Below, in pieces: positions 63,255-64,000 of a DNA stretch of 64,000 nt. The position numbers and the translations under genes are program-made. The stretch spans positions 124,001-188,000 of the forward strand of contig NZ_FQVM01000001.1 of NCBI RefSeq assembly GCF_900129365.1, written 5' to 3'. This DNA comes from Clostridium fallax (GTDB lineage Bacteria; Bacillota; Clostridia; Clostridiales; Clostridiaceae). Numbering within the stretch: position 1 is the first letter of the stretch; every line of letters begins with the position of its first letter. The notes beneath the pieces are model-generated. The model had not been told where the DNA came from, made no database searches, and saw only the letters and a list, made by a program, of their open reading frames with translations.

Positions 63255-64000
63255 TTATTCTATTACTCCAGCATCCTTATAAAGTTTATAAAAATGATTT
63301 GTTGGTCCTACTCCTTTACCTAGTTTGAAACCATTTTTAATAGCAATAGTTATATAGTCTTTAGCCTTCTTTACAGCTATCTCTACAGAATCTCCCTTAG
63401 CTAAATTAGCAGCTATAGCTGATGATAAAGTACATCCTGTACCATGAGTATGTATTGTATTTATTCTTTCTCCAGTAAGTTCTATAAAGTTTTCTCCATC
63501 ATATAATATATCCATTGCATCTTTTTCTAAATGTCCACCTTTTATAAGTACATATTTAGGTCCTAATTTTATTAATTTTTTAGCACTTTCTCTCATATCT
63601 TCTAAGGTTTCAATTTTTCTTTGTAATATTTCTTCTGCCTCTGGTAAATTTGGAGTTATAATTAGTGCTAAAGGAAACAACTCCTTTATAAGAGTATCTT
63701 TTGCATCTTTAGATAATAAATTAAATCCACTTTTAGAAACCATAACTGGATCTAACACTATAGGTGGTAATTTCTTTATTTTTCTAAGACTTTCTCCTAT
63801 AGCTTTTATTGATTCTATTTTAGATACCATTCCAATTTTAATAGCATTTACATGTATATCATCAAAGATTACATTTATTTGTTTCTTTATTATTTCCGGT
63901 GAAATATCTTCAATTCCGAAAACTCCCTGTGTATTTTGAGCAGTAATTGCTGTAATCACACTCATTCCATAAACTCCATTTGCTGAAAAGGATTTCAAAT
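63255..64000 (-). CDS. thiD: HMP/HMP-phosphate kinase, cut off at window end
   Basis: ThiD phosphorylates hydroxymethylpyrimidine twice. The visible 248 codons hold most of the kinase: SANGVYGMSVITAITAQNT near the cut, LDPVMVSKSG, LITPNLPEAEEIL and the anion hole IHTHGTGCTLSSAIAANLA. The normal N-terminus (the GSDSCGGAGIQAD region) is not in the window, so the gene continues past 64000; the ATG near 63998 is not the start. A TPP riboswitch may lie further upstream, outside the window. Confidence 0.94.
   Translation of the reverse strand, partial: LKSFSANGVYGMSVITAITAQNTQGVFGIEDISPEIIKKQINVIFDDIHVNAIKIGMVSKIESIKAIGESLRKIKKLPPIVLDPVMVSKSGFNLLSKDAKDTLIKELFPLALIITPNLPEAEEILQRKIETLEDMRESAKKLIKLGPKYVLIKGGHLEKDAMDILYDGENFIELTGERINTIHTHGTGCTLSSAIAANLAKGDSVEIAVKKAKDYITIAIKNGFKLGKGVGPTNHFYKLYKDAGVIE

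Noticed and set aside
1..64000. Mobile elements, phage genes, CRISPR arrays, tRNA or rRNA genes
   Set aside because: None were recognised. The GH25 gene has no phage genes beside it.

Overview
This 64-kb window is chromosomal DNA from a low-GC, spore-forming anaerobe. Clostridium sensu stricto is the best fit; no species is claimed. The support is very high AT content, strong AGGAGG-type ribosome binding sites, a complete selenocysteine-containing glycine reductase operon (Stickland fermentation), the prkA-yhbH-spoVR sporulation set, a rubrerythrin, a T-box, a glycine riboswitch and many two-component systems. No transposase, integrase, phage module, CRISPR array, rRNA or tRNA was seen. Most genes lie on the minus strand.

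Layout: 1-4.1 kb, a lipoprotein, a histidine kinase, its response regulator and a GrpB-family protein. 4.2-9.2 kb, a BMP-type (nucleoside) ABC transporter operon with a long leader and an internal terminator. 9.4-17.4 kb, the glycine reductase operon grdX-trxB-trxA-grdE-grdA-grdB-grdC-grdD behind a tandem glycine riboswitch; grdA and grdB each contain an in-frame UGA read as selenocysteine. 17.5-22.9 kb, DegV, TrmL, a Cof phosphatase, a VanW-domain protein and an M42 peptidase. 23.1-27.5 kb, a cell-wall group: GH25 muramidase, VanS/VanR-like pair and D-Ala-D-Ala ligase. 27.7-32.9 kb, two tandem paralogous PAS histidine kinases without a response regulator. 33-36 kb, a DMT exporter convergent with an envelope pair that includes a NAGPA-type phosphodiester glycosidase. 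36.4-40.8 kb, a cysteine T-box operon cysK-cysE-queG-plsC-nth. 40.8-48.3 kb, a CBS/MgtE_N protein, YgiQ, a lipid kinase, PssA, rubrerythrin and small hypotheticals. 48.3-52.8 kb, prkA-yhbH-spoVR. 53-59.3 kb, MATE exporter, nitronate monooxygenase, GH1 phospho-glucosidase and RecQ. 59.4-61.4 kb, a probably iron-controlled DUF3793-flavodoxin pair divergent from an AraC regulator, with a Fur-like box between. 61.6-64 kb, thiD-thiM-thiE; thiD runs off the right edge.

The glycine reductase operon is functionally complete for its structural proteins: TrxB and TrxA feed electrons to GrdA (selenoprotein A), GrdE and GrdB form the glycine-activating component, and GrdC and GrdD release acetyl phosphate. 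The selenocysteine synthesis genes (selA, selB, selC, selD) are not in the window. The least explained signals are 11-bp-spaced direct repeats before pssA and before the VanR-like gene, a shared 12-bp element before the first two-component genes and their lipoprotein, a hairpin inserted between a Shine-Dalgarno-like run and the start of the NAGPA gene, a palindromic terminator that encodes the same four C-terminal residues on both strands, and the flavodoxin/DUF3793/AraC locus.
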